DNA from: Deltaproteobacteria bacterium
GTDB taxonomy: Bacteria; Desulfobacterota; Desulfobulbia; Desulfobulbales; SURF-16
Length of the DNA stretch: 37,008 nt
Reading direction: 5' to 3'
Assembly (NCBI GenBank): GCA_016219175.1
Contig: JACRCD010000010.1
Location: 1 to 37,008 of the forward strand
The position numbers and the translations under genes were made by a program. A model generated the notes under the pieces. It was not told where the DNA came from, did not search any database, and saw nothing but the letters and a program-made list of their open reading frames with translations. Shown here in pieces: positions 21,565 through 29,608 of this stretch. Positions within the stretch are counted from its first letter, which is position 1; each line of letters opens with the position of its first letter.

Positions 21565-23904
21565 TCAGAAAGCGATACTCATACCACATCCCGCGCCATA
21601 ATCCGAGTGCCATTGGCCGATGAGGGAAATATTTTTGCTAAGCAGAAAGGCGAGTCCCGCCCGTCCTTCCCAGCCGGAGTCGGTGTCATATTCGGTACCG
21701 CCGAAAACCTTCAGACGCGGGGTGATCGGCAGGGACTTGTCCGCGGTGAACCGGAAGTCCGCGTCAACATTGATCCAGGTCATAAATTCGATATTCAGGG
21801 GCAAGAGGTAGTGGAAGCCCAGGACCCCACTGTGTTTTTCGATGTCGTTTTCCACCCCCTCCAAATCGATGCCGGCGAATATTTTTGTAAAAGCATCGCA
21901 GGAGTACGCCCAGGCGGGAGTCAATTCCCATTCGGGATCGTCAACTTTTTCCCAGCCATACTGCCAATCGGCCTCAAGGATATGGCGGCTGGCGGCCATG
22001 GTCAGGGAGCCTTGTCCCATGTTGCTCATGGCGTCCGCCTCGCCCCAGAAGAACCACGGGTCCATGTAAAGATGGCGGCGGATGGCGGTGATCTCGGGCG
22101 GCGGGGTAAAATCCTCGTAGTGCACGAGCCGGGCCATGCCGCTTTCCATGTGGTAGAGCAGATGGCAGTGAAAAAACCAGTCCCCGCTTTCATCGGCGGC
22201 GAATTCGATGACCGTGGTGGACATGGGGGCGACATTAACCGTGTGTTTGAGCGGGGCGCGATCGCCCTGGCCGTTGATAACCCGGAAAAAATGACCATGG
22301 AGATGCATCGGGTGGTGCATCATGGTGCGGTTGATCATGATAAAGCGCACCACTTCGCCGGCGCGGATGCGGATCGAGTCGCTTTCGGCGAGGGTCTTGT
22401 TGTTGAGCATCCAGACATAACGCTCCATGTCGCCATCCAGGGTGAGGCGAATTTCGCGCACCGGCTTGTCCGCGGCAAAGGCGGTAGATTTCGTGGCCCG
22501 CAAGCTCTCGTAAGGCGGCCAGGGACGGTCCGGCTCCATGCCGTCAGCCGCCAGTCTTTCCGCCGCGGCAATGTCAGCCGCGAGGAAACGGAAGTTCGCG
22601 TCATATTGCTTGCCGCCGGCTGAACAGCAGGGATGAGACGGCATGGCGTGGTCCTCATCTTTCATCTCCGCCATGTTCATGCCGTCCTGATCCGCGCCGT
22701 GCCGCATGTGCTGCATGTGGGACATATCCATCCCTTGCATCCGCCCCATGTCGTGGCCGTGGCCCATATCCATTGCGCCCATATCCATCATGCCGGGTTG
22801 ATCGAAGGCGCCGTTTTGCACCTCGCGGTCCGGCATGCCCATGGCGCCGGCCTGGGTCAGGGCCAGCAGGGTTTGCAGGTTGAGCTCCCCCATGCCCTGG
22901 TAGAGGTTGGGTTTGGGCACATCGTCAGCCTGGCGCCGTGACCCCTCGCCGAGCCAGACCGAGGCGCAGCCGGACCCGTCGTGGGCCGTGGCCCGCAGTT
23001 CCCAGGCCCCGGCGGCGGGGAGCCGCACGAGCACATCATAGGTTTCGGCCACGCCGATCAGCAAGCGCTGTTGGGCGATTTCTTCCACGTCCTGGCCGTC
23101 GGCGCTGATGATGCGCAGCGGACCGCCGGCAAACTCCAGGTAGAAGAAGGTGGTTGACGAGCCGTTTATGACGCGCAGCCGGATGGTTTCTTCCGGTCCG
23201 GCAGGCAGGGAGGACTCCGGTCTGCCGTTGGCCAGAAACATGTCGTAGGCCACATCGGCGATGTCCATGGGCGGCATGCGCTGCAGTTCGCCTTTGAAAT
23301 AATCGTCGAGCATATCGAGACGGGCGGCCCCCAGGATGCTGCGGCCGTTGCCTTTCTGGATGGCATACCGCTCGCTGCCGCGTTTGAGGGTACGGAGAAC
23401 CTCATGGGGATCTTCATCGGTCCAGTCGGAAAGCAGCACCACGTAATCCCGCTCCGTCCGCGGGGCTTTGTCCTTTGGTTCGATGACTATGGAGCCGTAA
23501 AGGCCGTTTTGTTCCTGCAGTCCGGTGTGGGAGTGGTACCAGTAGGTGCCGCTCTGGCGGATGGGAAAACGATAGGTGAAGGTCGCGCCGGGAGCGATGG
23601 GGGGAAAGCTGATAAATGGGACACCATCCATGTCCGGCGGCACGAGAATGCCGTGCCAGTGAATGGATGTTTCCTCGTCCATGGCATTGTGGACCCGGAT
23701 GAGGGCGGTGTCGCCTTCCTGAAAGCGCAGGGTCGGGCCCGGGATTTCGTTGTTGATGGTCATGCCGCGGGCCGGTTTGCCGCTGATGTTGATGTCCTGC
23801 CAGGCGATGGTCAAGTCGTATTCCACGGTCGCCGCCTGGGCCCGCAGACAGGCAAGCAGTAGAAAGAGCACAATCGCCACCGTTTTTTTTGCGTGCCTGA
23901 CCAT
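21565..23904 (-). CDS. multicopper oxidase fused to a C-terminal CopB-like beta-barrel segment
   Basis: A 779-residue exported protein. The start at MVRHAKKTV has AGGAGT upstream. A signal peptide ends near CLRAQA. Three cupredoxin domains carry the copper ligands: HWHG, YWYHSHTG, HPMHLHGHFF and FFHCHLLYHMESGM. A Met/His-rich loop (about residues 405-455, repeated MDMGHGHDMG type) resembles CopA/PcoA Cu(I) loops and includes CC (SHPCCSAG). After the last cupredoxin, about 150 residues (from DPWFFWGEADAM) alternate hydrophobic and polar and end in MSIAF with terminal Phe. This looks like part of the CopB outer-membrane barrel. The fusion suggests an oxidase tethered to the outer membrane for copper detoxification. 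No partner copper genes lie adjacent. Confidence 0.88.
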   Translation of the reverse strand: MVRHAKKTVAIVLFLLLACLRAQAATVEYDLTIAWQDINISGKPARGMTINNEIPGPTLRFQEGDTALIRVHNAMDEETSIHWHGILVPPDMDGVPFISFPPIAPGATFTYRFPIRQSGTYWYHSHTGLQEQNGLYGSIVIEPKDKAPRTERDYVVLLSDWTDEDPHEVLRTLKRGSERYAIQKGNGRSILGAARLDMLDDYFKGELQRMPPMDIADVAYDMFLANGRPESSLPAGPEETIRLRVINGSSTTFFYLEFAGGPLRIISADGQDVEEIAQQRLLIGVAETYDVLVRLPAAGAWELRATAHDGSGCASVWLGEGSRRQADDVPKPNLYQGMGELNLQTLLALTQAGAMGMPDREVQNGAFDQPGMMDMGAMDMGHGHDMGRMQGMDMSHMQHMRHGADQDGMNMAEMKDEDHAMPSHPCCSAGGKQYDANFRFLAADIAAAERLAADGMEPDRPWPPYESLRATKSTAFAADKPVREIRLTLDGDMERYVWMLNNKTLAESDSIRIRAGEVVRFIMINRTMMHHPMHLHGHFFRVINGQGDRAPLKHTVNVAPMSTTVIEFAADESGDWFFHCHLLYHMESGMARLVHYEDFTPPPEITAIRRHLYMDPWFFWGEADAMSNMGQGSLTMAASRHILEADWQYGWEKVDDPEWELTPAWAYSCDAFTKIFAGIDLEGVENDIEKHSGVLGFHYLLPLNIEFMTWINVDADFRFTADKSLPITPRLKVFGGTEYDTDSGWEGRAGLAFLLSKNISLIGQWHSDYGAGCGMSIAF

Positions 23905-24079
23905 GGGCAGACTCCTTTTTTGTCTGATTCGCCTGATACCGTACATCCCTGTTTCAGTATATATCACCCAACGACGCAGGGGCAAGCGGTAAGGATTGCC
24001 GCCAAGAGACAGCTCGCTCCGGATTGTTGACGAACGGTTTCATTTCTTCCGCCTGGGCTGGGGTAAAGCTTCCTGTCAT

Positions 24080-24105
24080 AAAAAAAGGCCCCTGCTCGGA
24101 GCCTT
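24080..24105 (-). terminator. rho-independent terminator of the TPR gene
   Basis: AAGGC (24101-24105 read leftward) with inner CC/GG pairs forms a stem-loop around GAGCA with one mismatch, followed by a leftward T tract at 24086-24080. It lies just after the TPR gene stop. Confidence 0.75.
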
Positions 24106-24132
24106 CTTTCCCATATTTACCTTAGAAGATCA

Positions 24133-24675
24133 TCAATGTTCGCGGGCCAGCCATTTTTCACGCAGTTCAGTACTCCATGGCTCTTTGGTCAAATCAAAGA
24201 GCGACATGGCCAGTTTATACATGGCCGGGGAAATACAATATTCCCTGATAAAGGATTCCACTTCGACACCGGCAAGGAAAAGGGCTGTTTTCATGTCGCT
24301 TTCCGCCTCGGCCATCCGGTTTAAGCCCTTCATGGCGAGGCTTCTGGCAACGTAGGCTTCTCCCCGTTCTTTGTTTAGGCGGATTGACCGGCTGAAATCC
24401 TCGGCCGCCCTTTCCACCTCGCCGTTATTAAAATAGGCAATGCCGCGCAGGAAGAAAGCGCGGCCGCTTTTTTCGTCAACGTCAAGGGCATTGCTGAAAT
24501 CTTTCACTGCTTCAGTGAAATCACCGTTTTTCAGATGGGCGAGTCCGAGAGGAAGGTGAACCTGCTTCGGCTCCATGCCCAGCGCCAGGGCTTCGGCAAA
24601 ATCACTGATGCTTCTGCCGTACTCGCCAAGCAGAAAATGTTTCTGGCCTTTTACAAATTCGCTGTTTGTCATCAT
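24133..24675 (-). CDS. tetratricopeptide-repeat protein
   Basis: A 180-residue soluble protein built mainly of TPR helices. At least three 34-residue units are clear: KGQKHFLLGEYGRSISDFAEAL, LGLAHLKNGDFTEAVKDFSNAL and RGIAYFNNGEVERAAEDFSRSI. A weaker unit follows, then a non-repeat tail. There is no signal peptide, so it is likely cytosolic and a protein-binding scaffold. AGGAGGGACAG precedes tandem ATGs (24675 and 24672). A Fur-box-like site lies about 90-130 bp upstream, so iron control is likely. A terminator follows directly, making it a single-gene unit. Confidence 0.88.
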   Translation of the reverse strand: MMTNSEFVKGQKHFLLGEYGRSISDFAEALALGMEPKQVHLPLGLAHLKNGDFTEAVKDFSNALDVDEKSGRAFFLRGIAYFNNGEVERAAEDFSRSIRLNKERGEAYVARSLAMKGLNRMAEAESDMKTALFLAGVEVESFIREYCISPAMYKLAMSLFDLTKEPWSTELREKWLAREH

Positions 24676-24744
24676 GGTCTGTCCCTCCTGTAGAAAGGAA
24701 GCTGTCTTGAGGGCGGCTATGCTAGCCTTTTGTGAAATAGTAGT

Positions 24745-24777
24745 AATTATTATCTCAAATTAAAGATAATCACTATC
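24745..24777. promoter_or_regulatory. Fur-box-like sites upstream of the TPR gene
   Basis: GATAATCACTATC (24765-24777) matches the Fur 6-1-6 core GATAATCATTATC at 12 of 13 positions. AATTATTATC (24745-24754) lies next to it. They are in the promoter region of the leftward TPR gene. Confidence 0.55.
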
Positions 24778-24826
24778 CCGCTTGTGGCAACAGGTCAGGC
24801 CTCCCTCAGCGTCCGCGGACGAACAG

Positions 24827-26044
24827 CTATTGACGAACCAGTTCCACCCGCCGGTTCTGGGCCCGGCCCAGTTCCGTGCCGTTGTCGGCCACGGGTTTGG
24901 ATTCGCCGAATCCCGTGGTCTTGAGCCGGGTGGCGGCCACCCCGCCTGCAACCAGATAGGCTTTGACCGCCTCGGCCCGCTGCTGGGAAAGCGTCTGGTT
25001 CCGGGTGTCGGCGCCGAGGGCATCGGTATGCCCTTCAATGGTCAGCTGCCAGTCGGCTTCGCTAGCCAGCAGGTTAAGCACCTCGTCCAGCACGGGTTTT
25101 GATTCGGGCCGGATGACGGCGGAGTTGAAATCAAAAAGAATACCGTAAAGCCTGGCCCGTTTTTCCGAGCTGAGTTTCTTTTTCAGCTCTCCGCCCACGG
25201 ACCCGGACCAGTGGGGGCAGCTTCCCACCTCGGTGGAAATCTTCTGCCCTTCCCAGCTACCGTCCGGCGCGTTCTGGCTGTTGGCCTGGTTCCACCAGAA
25301 GCCCCGGAACGATTTGCCGTCGGGTGAAAAGACCAGCACCGCCGGCCCGCGGTCGTTCGGACCGCCCCCCTCCTGCCAGGCGATCTTCATGACACGGCCT
25401 TCAATGGCGCCGTTCAGCAGTCCTTCGTCGTACTCGTAACAGCCGCTCAGGGCGGTGCCCTGCTGGCGGACATGAAATTGCGAGTAGCTGGTGTCGTAAG
25501 TGCCGGAGATGTTCACCGGCGTTGTCATGGCGGGTTTTTCCCCGAAGCCTCTGAAGGAGAAGAGTTCCGTCCATTCGGGGCTGCCCTGGTTGGTTTTGAT
25601 GGTGAGCCTCACCCAGCGTGCCGGTGTTCTGGCGGTTGCGGGAAAGCTTTGTTTGTCCGTTTTGTCAGCCAGGGAAACCTGCAACACTGGAGAAAAGCCG
25701 CTGCTTGCCGTAGTGGCGGAGACCTCAACCAGGACATCCCTGGCGCCGGCGCCTTCGGCGTCCACCGAGGTGTTGTCGAATTCGAAGCGGTCAAGGGTGG
25801 TTTTTTCCACCAGTTCAAAGACAAAGACATTGTCGGCGATAGTGCCGGATTCGCAGGCCCAGCCCGAATTGGGGCTGTCATCCAGCAGATTTTCGGCGTT
25901 CCAGCCGCCATAGGTGGGCGGAATTTCCACCGCTACCGCCCCTTCCTGCAGGGAGAGCATGTTGACTGGTTCCCCGTGGGCCGGGAGGGCAACCAAGGTG
26001 AAAATGAACAGAAACAGGGTGCGGATCATTTGATATTTATTCAT
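24827..26044 (-). CDS. OmpA-family outer-membrane protein with N-terminal discoidin-like domain
   Basis: A 405-residue exported protein. The start at MNKYQMIRTL has AAGGAGGAG upstream; the signal peptide ends near LPAHG. Residues about 30-160 look like an F5/8-type C (galactose-binding-like) domain (WNAENLLDDSPNSGWAC ... ARWVRLTIKT ... WTELFSFRGFG). A lipocalin-like beta segment follows (SGTYDTSYSQF ... FRGFWWNQANSQN). The C-terminal 115 residues are a full OmpA peptidoglycan-binding domain: LFDFNSAVIRPES, IEGHTDALGADTRNQTLSQQRAEAV, GFGESKPVADN, AQNRRVELV. The role is likely cell-envelope anchoring with a carbohydrate-binding face. Fur-box-like sites lie in the shared divergent region with hsp20. 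Confidence 0.88.
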   Translation of the reverse strand: MNKYQMIRTLFLFIFTLVALPAHGEPVNMLSLQEGAVAVEIPPTYGGWNAENLLDDSPNSGWACESGTIADNVFVFELVEKTTLDRFEFDNTSVDAEGAGARDVLVEVSATTASSGFSPVLQVSLADKTDKQSFPATARTPARWVRLTIKTNQGSPEWTELFSFRGFGEKPAMTTPVNISGTYDTSYSQFHVRQQGTALSGCYEYDEGLLNGAIEGRVMKIAWQEGGGPNDRGPAVLVFSPDGKSFRGFWWNQANSQNAPDGSWEGQKISTEVGSCPHWSGSVGGELKKKLSSEKRARLYGILFDFNSAVIRPESKPVLDEVLNLLASEADWQLTIEGHTDALGADTRNQTLSQQRAEAVKAYLVAGGVAATRLKTTGFGESKPVADNGTELGRAQNRRVELVRQ

Positions 26045-26143
26045 CGTGTAACTCCTCCTTATTGGGCTCAATGTATCAATTTGGGTTAAGGAAGTCCAGC
26101 GTGGCCATGATTTAAATAGGTGATTGATCGTTGATATAGTCGT

Positions 26144-26187
26144 GATAATAATTATTGTTTAGTAAGAGAATGATGATGGTCATTATT
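26144..26187. promoter_or_regulatory. Fur-box-like sites in the OmpA/hsp20 divergent region
   Basis: GATAATAATTATT (26144-26156) and AATGATGATGGTCATTATT (26169-26187) both resemble the Fur consensus; the second matches about 14 of 19 positions. They lie between the divergent OmpA and Hsp20 genes and could control either or both. Confidence 0.45.
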
Positions 26188-26233
26188 TCTTCTGCTACGG
26201 ATTGCGGAAGTAAAAAAAAAAGGAGGTGCCATC

Positions 26234-26536
26234 ATGTTAGCTACCTATAAAACAACAACATGTCCTGAGATTTACGTCAACCATGACGAAGAAGATGAGG
26301 GTCTGCTCATTGAAGCGGCCCTGCCTGGCGTTGCCAAGGATGATATTTCTCTAACCGTCGGTGATTCTCATTTCTGCCTTTCCGGAGAACGGGATGAAAT
26401 AAAATATGACGGCTGTTATCAACTGGCGCATGAGGTTGACAATGCAAAGGCAACCGCCAAATTCGAAAACGGCCTGTTGCGGATCCATGTACCATTCAAG
26501 GAATCCCTGCACGGTCTGAAGGTGGCAATTGCCTAG
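26234..26536 (+). CDS. short Hsp20/alpha-crystallin family protein
   Basis: A 100-residue protein consisting almost only of the alpha-crystallin domain: IYVNHDEEDEGLLIEAALPGVAKDDISLTVGD, FCLSGERDEIKYDGCY, and the end NGLLRIHVPFKES (a degenerate GVLTV-type beta-9). The usual flexible N-terminal arm and C-terminal IXI tail are missing or reduced, so large oligomers are unlikely. Three Cys are present. AAGGAGGTGCCATC gives a strong ribosome site. It is followed 43 nt later by the DsrC-like gene, which also has a strong ribosome site, so the two form an operon, apparently with Fur-like sites upstream. Confidence 0.82.
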   Translation: MLATYKTTTCPEIYVNHDEEDEGLLIEAALPGVAKDDISLTVGDSHFCLSGERDEIKYDGCYQLAHEVDNAKATAKFENGLLRIHVPFKESLHGLKVAIA

Positions 26537-26579
26537 CTGATCGGGGATCCGCATGGATCCCCGGCAAGGAGGTTTTGCT

Positions 26580-26936
26580 ATGGAAGTAATGAATACCGCT
26601 CGAAATAAAATACTTGTTGATGAAAAGGGCTTTCTCGCCCGCGCCGAGGAATGGAATGAGGATGTGGCCCATATTCTGGCGGAACGCGAGGGGATAAAGG
26701 AATTGACCGAGGAAAAGATGGAAATCGTTCGCTTTATGCGGAACTATTACGCAAAATTCCATGCATTTCCAATCTTGAACTACGTTTGCAAAAATATCCA
26801 TCAACCGCGTGAATGTGTAAGCGGGGCATTCGATAATCCCATGACGGCCTGGAAGATAGCCGGCTTACCCGATCCATCCACCATCAGTTTTGTCAAGATC
26901 GATGGCGAACATTACCATATGGAGGAATGCTGCTGA
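26580..26936 (+). CDS. DsrC/TusE-family protein lacking the canonical C-terminal cysteines
   Basis: A 118-residue DsrC-like protein. Family features are LVDEKGFLARAEEWNEDVAHILAEREGI, the helix ...EKMEIVRFMRNYYAKFHAFPILNYVCKNI, and KIAGLPDP. In DsrC the active arm reads Cys-x-x-A-G-L-P-K-P-x-G-C-V; here the first Cys is Trp and the GCV end is replaced by STISFV plus a 13-residue tail ending in Cys-Cys. So it cannot carry the DsrC trisulfide in the usual way; a regulatory or sulfur-sensing paralogue is inferred, with the CC tail as possible new reactive site. AAGGAGG precedes the ATG. It is second gene after hsp20. Confidence 0.85.
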   Translation: MEVMNTARNKILVDEKGFLARAEEWNEDVAHILAEREGIKELTEEKMEIVRFMRNYYAKFHAFPILNYVCKNIHQPRECVSGAFDNPMTAWKIAGLPDPSTISFVKIDGEHYHMEECC

Positions 26937-27048
26937 CGCGAAAAGGAAAAGGGGAACGGATTGTTGGAATAAAACGTCCCCCTGGCAGGTTTGGGCGGTA
27001 GAATTATGCCGCCCTATTTTTGTGTGGGGGCGGACCGGCCTCGTACTG

Positions 27049-28200
27049 CTACTGCTTGTCGGTCCGGAACGCACTGAAAGGGCTGACCCGGTCGGCATGG
27101 ATGTCGGCCAGCAGTGTCTCGGGAGAGTTGAGGAATTCCTCGGACAACCTCTGGGGATCAAAGAACTCCTTGTCATAGGCGGCAATGAGATTCAACTGTT
27201 CCCAGCGGGTCAGATAGTATTGAATAACTTCCGGCAGCTGGGTGAAAACGCTTTCATTGGGGAATGAATCAACAAAGCTCGAACTTTTCAGTTTTTTTGC
27301 GGAGAGGGTCTGGGTCTCGTAAAAATTTTTCAGAAACATCAGCTCCGGAGGCATGCGGGCATCAATGCCGAGGCGGATCAGCTGTTTGATGGCCTTTTTC
27401 AGAAAGTTTGCGCCGAAGCGGGCCACGGGGTAGGGCAGATACATTTCCCGTGGCCTTTTCAGCTCCAGATAGCTGCGGATGGTGAGAATGAGCTGGGCCA
27501 GCCTGACAGGGTTCGGGTCGACGAAATGGAAGGTCTGTCCGGAGAATTCCTCCCGGTTCAACAGGATGTGACGGAGGAAATAGGGTATTTTCTTGGCGTT
27601 GCTGTAGGAGTGACAGACGTTTCTGCCGGTAAAGAGCATGGGCATGGACTGGTCGGCCACGGAAAAGAGCAAGCGGTGGAAGCCCTGGATCTTATGGTCG
27701 TGCTTGCCGTAGACAATGGCCAGGCGGACAACGGTGTGGTCAAGCCCCTCGGTCTTGCGCAGATGTTCGAGGGTCAGCTCGCTCATCAGTTTTGACTTGG
27801 CGTAGTTGCTCATTGCCGGCCGCAGCGGACGGTGATTTTCTTCTGTCAGGTTTTCTCCCTCGGGCAGCACCGCGGCGGAACTGAAAAAGATATAGGGGAT
27901 GCCCAGGGCCGCGGCAACCTTGGCGATGTTGATGGTGCCCAGATAGTTTATTTCAAATGATATCTTCGGATTGCTGTCTATGGCCGCAATGGCTGAGTTG
28001 ATAATGAAATCGGGGCGGAGTTCCTGGAAAAATCCCCTGATGTCTTCGCTGTCCCGGATGCTGAGCTGCTTGCTGTTCGGGGCCAGGATTTCACAGCCCC
28101 ATTTTTTTTTGAAATAGTGAACGATGGCGCCGCCCACTAGGCCGGAACCGCCGATAATGATGCCGAATTTGCCTTGTAAGGAAGTATTGTTTCCCGCCAT
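27049..28200 (-). CDS. NAD(P)-dependent epimerase/dehydratase (extended SDR)
   Basis: A 383-residue cytosolic extended short-chain dehydrogenase/reductase. The Rossmann glycine motif is IIGGSGLVGG (about 14-23). FIINSAIAA and the active-site pair S...YAKSK (about 145) are present, followed by RLAIVYG and a long C-terminal substrate domain. The family acts on nucleotide sugars or similar alcohols; the substrate cannot be told. The last 130 residues (RMPPELMFLKNFYETQTLS...) are a less usual extension. It is a single leftward gene, convergent with the hsp20-dsrC-like operon. GGGACGGGC lies upstream of the ATG as a modest ribosome site. Confidence 0.85.
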   Translation of the reverse strand: MAGNNTSLQGKFGIIIGGSGLVGGAIVHYFKKKWGCEILAPNSKQLSIRDSEDIRGFFQELRPDFIINSAIAAIDSNPKISFEINYLGTINIAKVAAALGIPYIFFSSAAVLPEGENLTEENHRPLRPAMSNYAKSKLMSELTLEHLRKTEGLDHTVVRLAIVYGKHDHKIQGFHRLLFSVADQSMPMLFTGRNVCHSYSNAKKIPYFLRHILLNREEFSGQTFHFVDPNPVRLAQLILTIRSYLELKRPREMYLPYPVARFGANFLKKAIKQLIRLGIDARMPPELMFLKNFYETQTLSAKKLKSSSFVDSFPNESVFTQLPEVIQYYLTRWEQLNLIAAYDKEFFDPQRLSEEFLNSPETLLADIHADRVSPFSAFRTDKQ

Positions 28201-28419
28201 GCCCGTCCCTCTGCTGTTTTTCCCATGCTTTTCCCGTTTAGTCTATATCTGCCTGAAAAGTTATAAAAATTTTAAGTGCTGGAACAGCTTTTGTCTACAT
28301 GGAATAAAGGGAAACCGTGAAGCGCGCATCATTTTACCGGGCTGCGTAATGCCATATCTGCTTGCAACCGGCAAAGGTGATATGGTAAAAAGACTTGCTG
28401 CGAAGGGAATTCGAGAACG

Positions 28420-29472
28420 ATGGCGGGCTTATCCCGCACGGTGAGAATATTGAAGAACGACAAGCTTCCGGTGGCTTCGCCCAGGAATAGACGCAACCTG
28501 CCAAAAAAGACCGCAAAAGAAAGATTACAAGAGTTCTGGAATATATTTGATAAAGACGACGAGGTGCTGATTGTCATCAGCGCTGACCCTGATTCCCTGG
28601 CCGGCGGCATGGCTGTCAAGCGTCTTCTCCGCTACCGGGTGAAAAGTGTCACCATCGGCTATCTCAATGAGATCAGAAGGCTTTCCAACCTGTCCATGTT
28701 GGAACTGTTGAAGATCCCCGCCGAGCGGATGAAAGTGCTCAAGACCGATAAGTTTAACAAATACCTCATTGTTGACTCCCAGCCCCTGCACAATCCGGGC
28801 TTTGAGGAGATCAGCTACAGCGCCGTCATTGACCACCATCCCGTCACCCAGGGCTGGCAGGCCACATATGTGGACATCCGCCCGGAATACGGCGCCACCG
28901 CCTCCATGATGGTTGAGTACCTGCGGGCCGCGGAGATAAAGCCTTCGGTGGCCCTGGCCACCGCCCTGTTTTACGCCATCAAGGTAGATACCCAGAATTT
29001 CGAAAAAAAATGCCAGCTGGCCGATGCCATCTCTTTCCGTTATCTCTTTAATATCGCCAACCAGAATCTGGTGCGTAAAATTGAGTTGAGTGAGTTGCGC
29101 AAGTCGGAGCTGAACTATTTCAAAACCGCCTTCTCGGAAATGAAAATAAGTAAAAACCGGCTTTATGCCCACGTGGGGCGGGTGAGAACCCCTGACGTGC
29201 TGGTGATTATTGCGGATTTCTTCAAACGGGTCCATGAGGTGTCCTGGGTTTTTGTCTCGGGCATCCATGGCGAGAAGCTGGTGGTCATCTTTCGCTGTGA
29301 CGGCTACAAGAAGAATGCGGGCATCCTGGCCGCCAAGACCTTCGGCCAGATCGGCGCGGCCGGCGGCCACCGGGAGTCGGCCCGGGCCGAGGTGCCTTTG
29401 AAAAATCTTCCCAAGCATGACCAGGATTTTAACACCAAGACCTTAAGAAGATTGACTGGAAGGCATTTATAG
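28420..29472 (+). CDS. DHH-family phosphoesterase (NrnA/RecJ superfamily)
   Basis: A 350-residue cytosolic protein of the DHH/DHHA1 superfamily (oligoribonucleases, cyclic-dinucleotide hydrolases). Motif I reads SADPDSLAGG, with Ala instead of the usual first His. Motif II is IVDSQPLHN; motif III VIDHHPVTQG is intact. The DHHA1 part ends with the glycine-rich GAAGGHRESARAEVP. The lost motif-I His removes one metal ligand, so activity may be altered. AAGGGA lies 11 nt before the ATG. It is followed by the 9-nt repeat array and then glgC1 on the same strand. Regulation is not visible. Confidence 0.85.
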   Translation: MAGLSRTVRILKNDKLPVASPRNRRNLPKKTAKERLQEFWNIFDKDDEVLIVISADPDSLAGGMAVKRLLRYRVKSVTIGYLNEIRRLSNLSMLELLKIPAERMKVLKTDKFNKYLIVDSQPLHNPGFEEISYSAVIDHHPVTQGWQATYVDIRPEYGATASMMVEYLRAAEIKPSVALATALFYAIKVDTQNFEKKCQLADAISFRYLFNIANQNLVRKIELSELRKSELNYFKTAFSEMKISKNRLYAHVGRVRTPDVLVIIADFFKRVHEVSWVFVSGIHGEKLVVIFRCDGYKKNAGILAAKTFGQIGAAGGHRESARAEVPLKNLPKHDQDFNTKTLRRLTGRHL

Positions 29473-29475
29473 GTT

Positions 29476-29600
29476 GGTCTTATTAGTCTGACTGGTCCGA
29501 CTGGTCTTACTGGTTTGACTGGTCTACTGGTCTGACTAATCGGACCAATAGGACCAATAGGACCAATAGGACTAATAGGACCAATAAGACTAATAAGACC
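29476..29600. repeat. 9-nt-period tandem repeat forming a large inverted repeat before glgC1
   Basis: The left half is made of TGACTGGTC-type 9-mers (four or five variants). The right half has six TAGGACCAA/TAAGACTAA-type 9-mers. The halves are mutually complementary: the ends GGTCTTATTAGTC (29476-29488) and GACTAATAAGACC (29588-29600) pair perfectly. The mRNA can form a stem up to about 55 bp with mismatches, ending 8 nt before the glgC1 ATG at the ribosome site AGGA. Confidence 0.85.
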
Positions 29601-29608
29601 AGGAAAAT

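Noticed and set aside
26934-26936. TGA after the Cys-Cys end of the DsrC-like protein as Sec
   Set aside because: Only eleven low-complexity codons follow before TAA, with no clear SECIS hairpin.
29476-29600. CRISPR array
   Set aside because: Unit is only 9 nt without spacers, and no cas genes are near.
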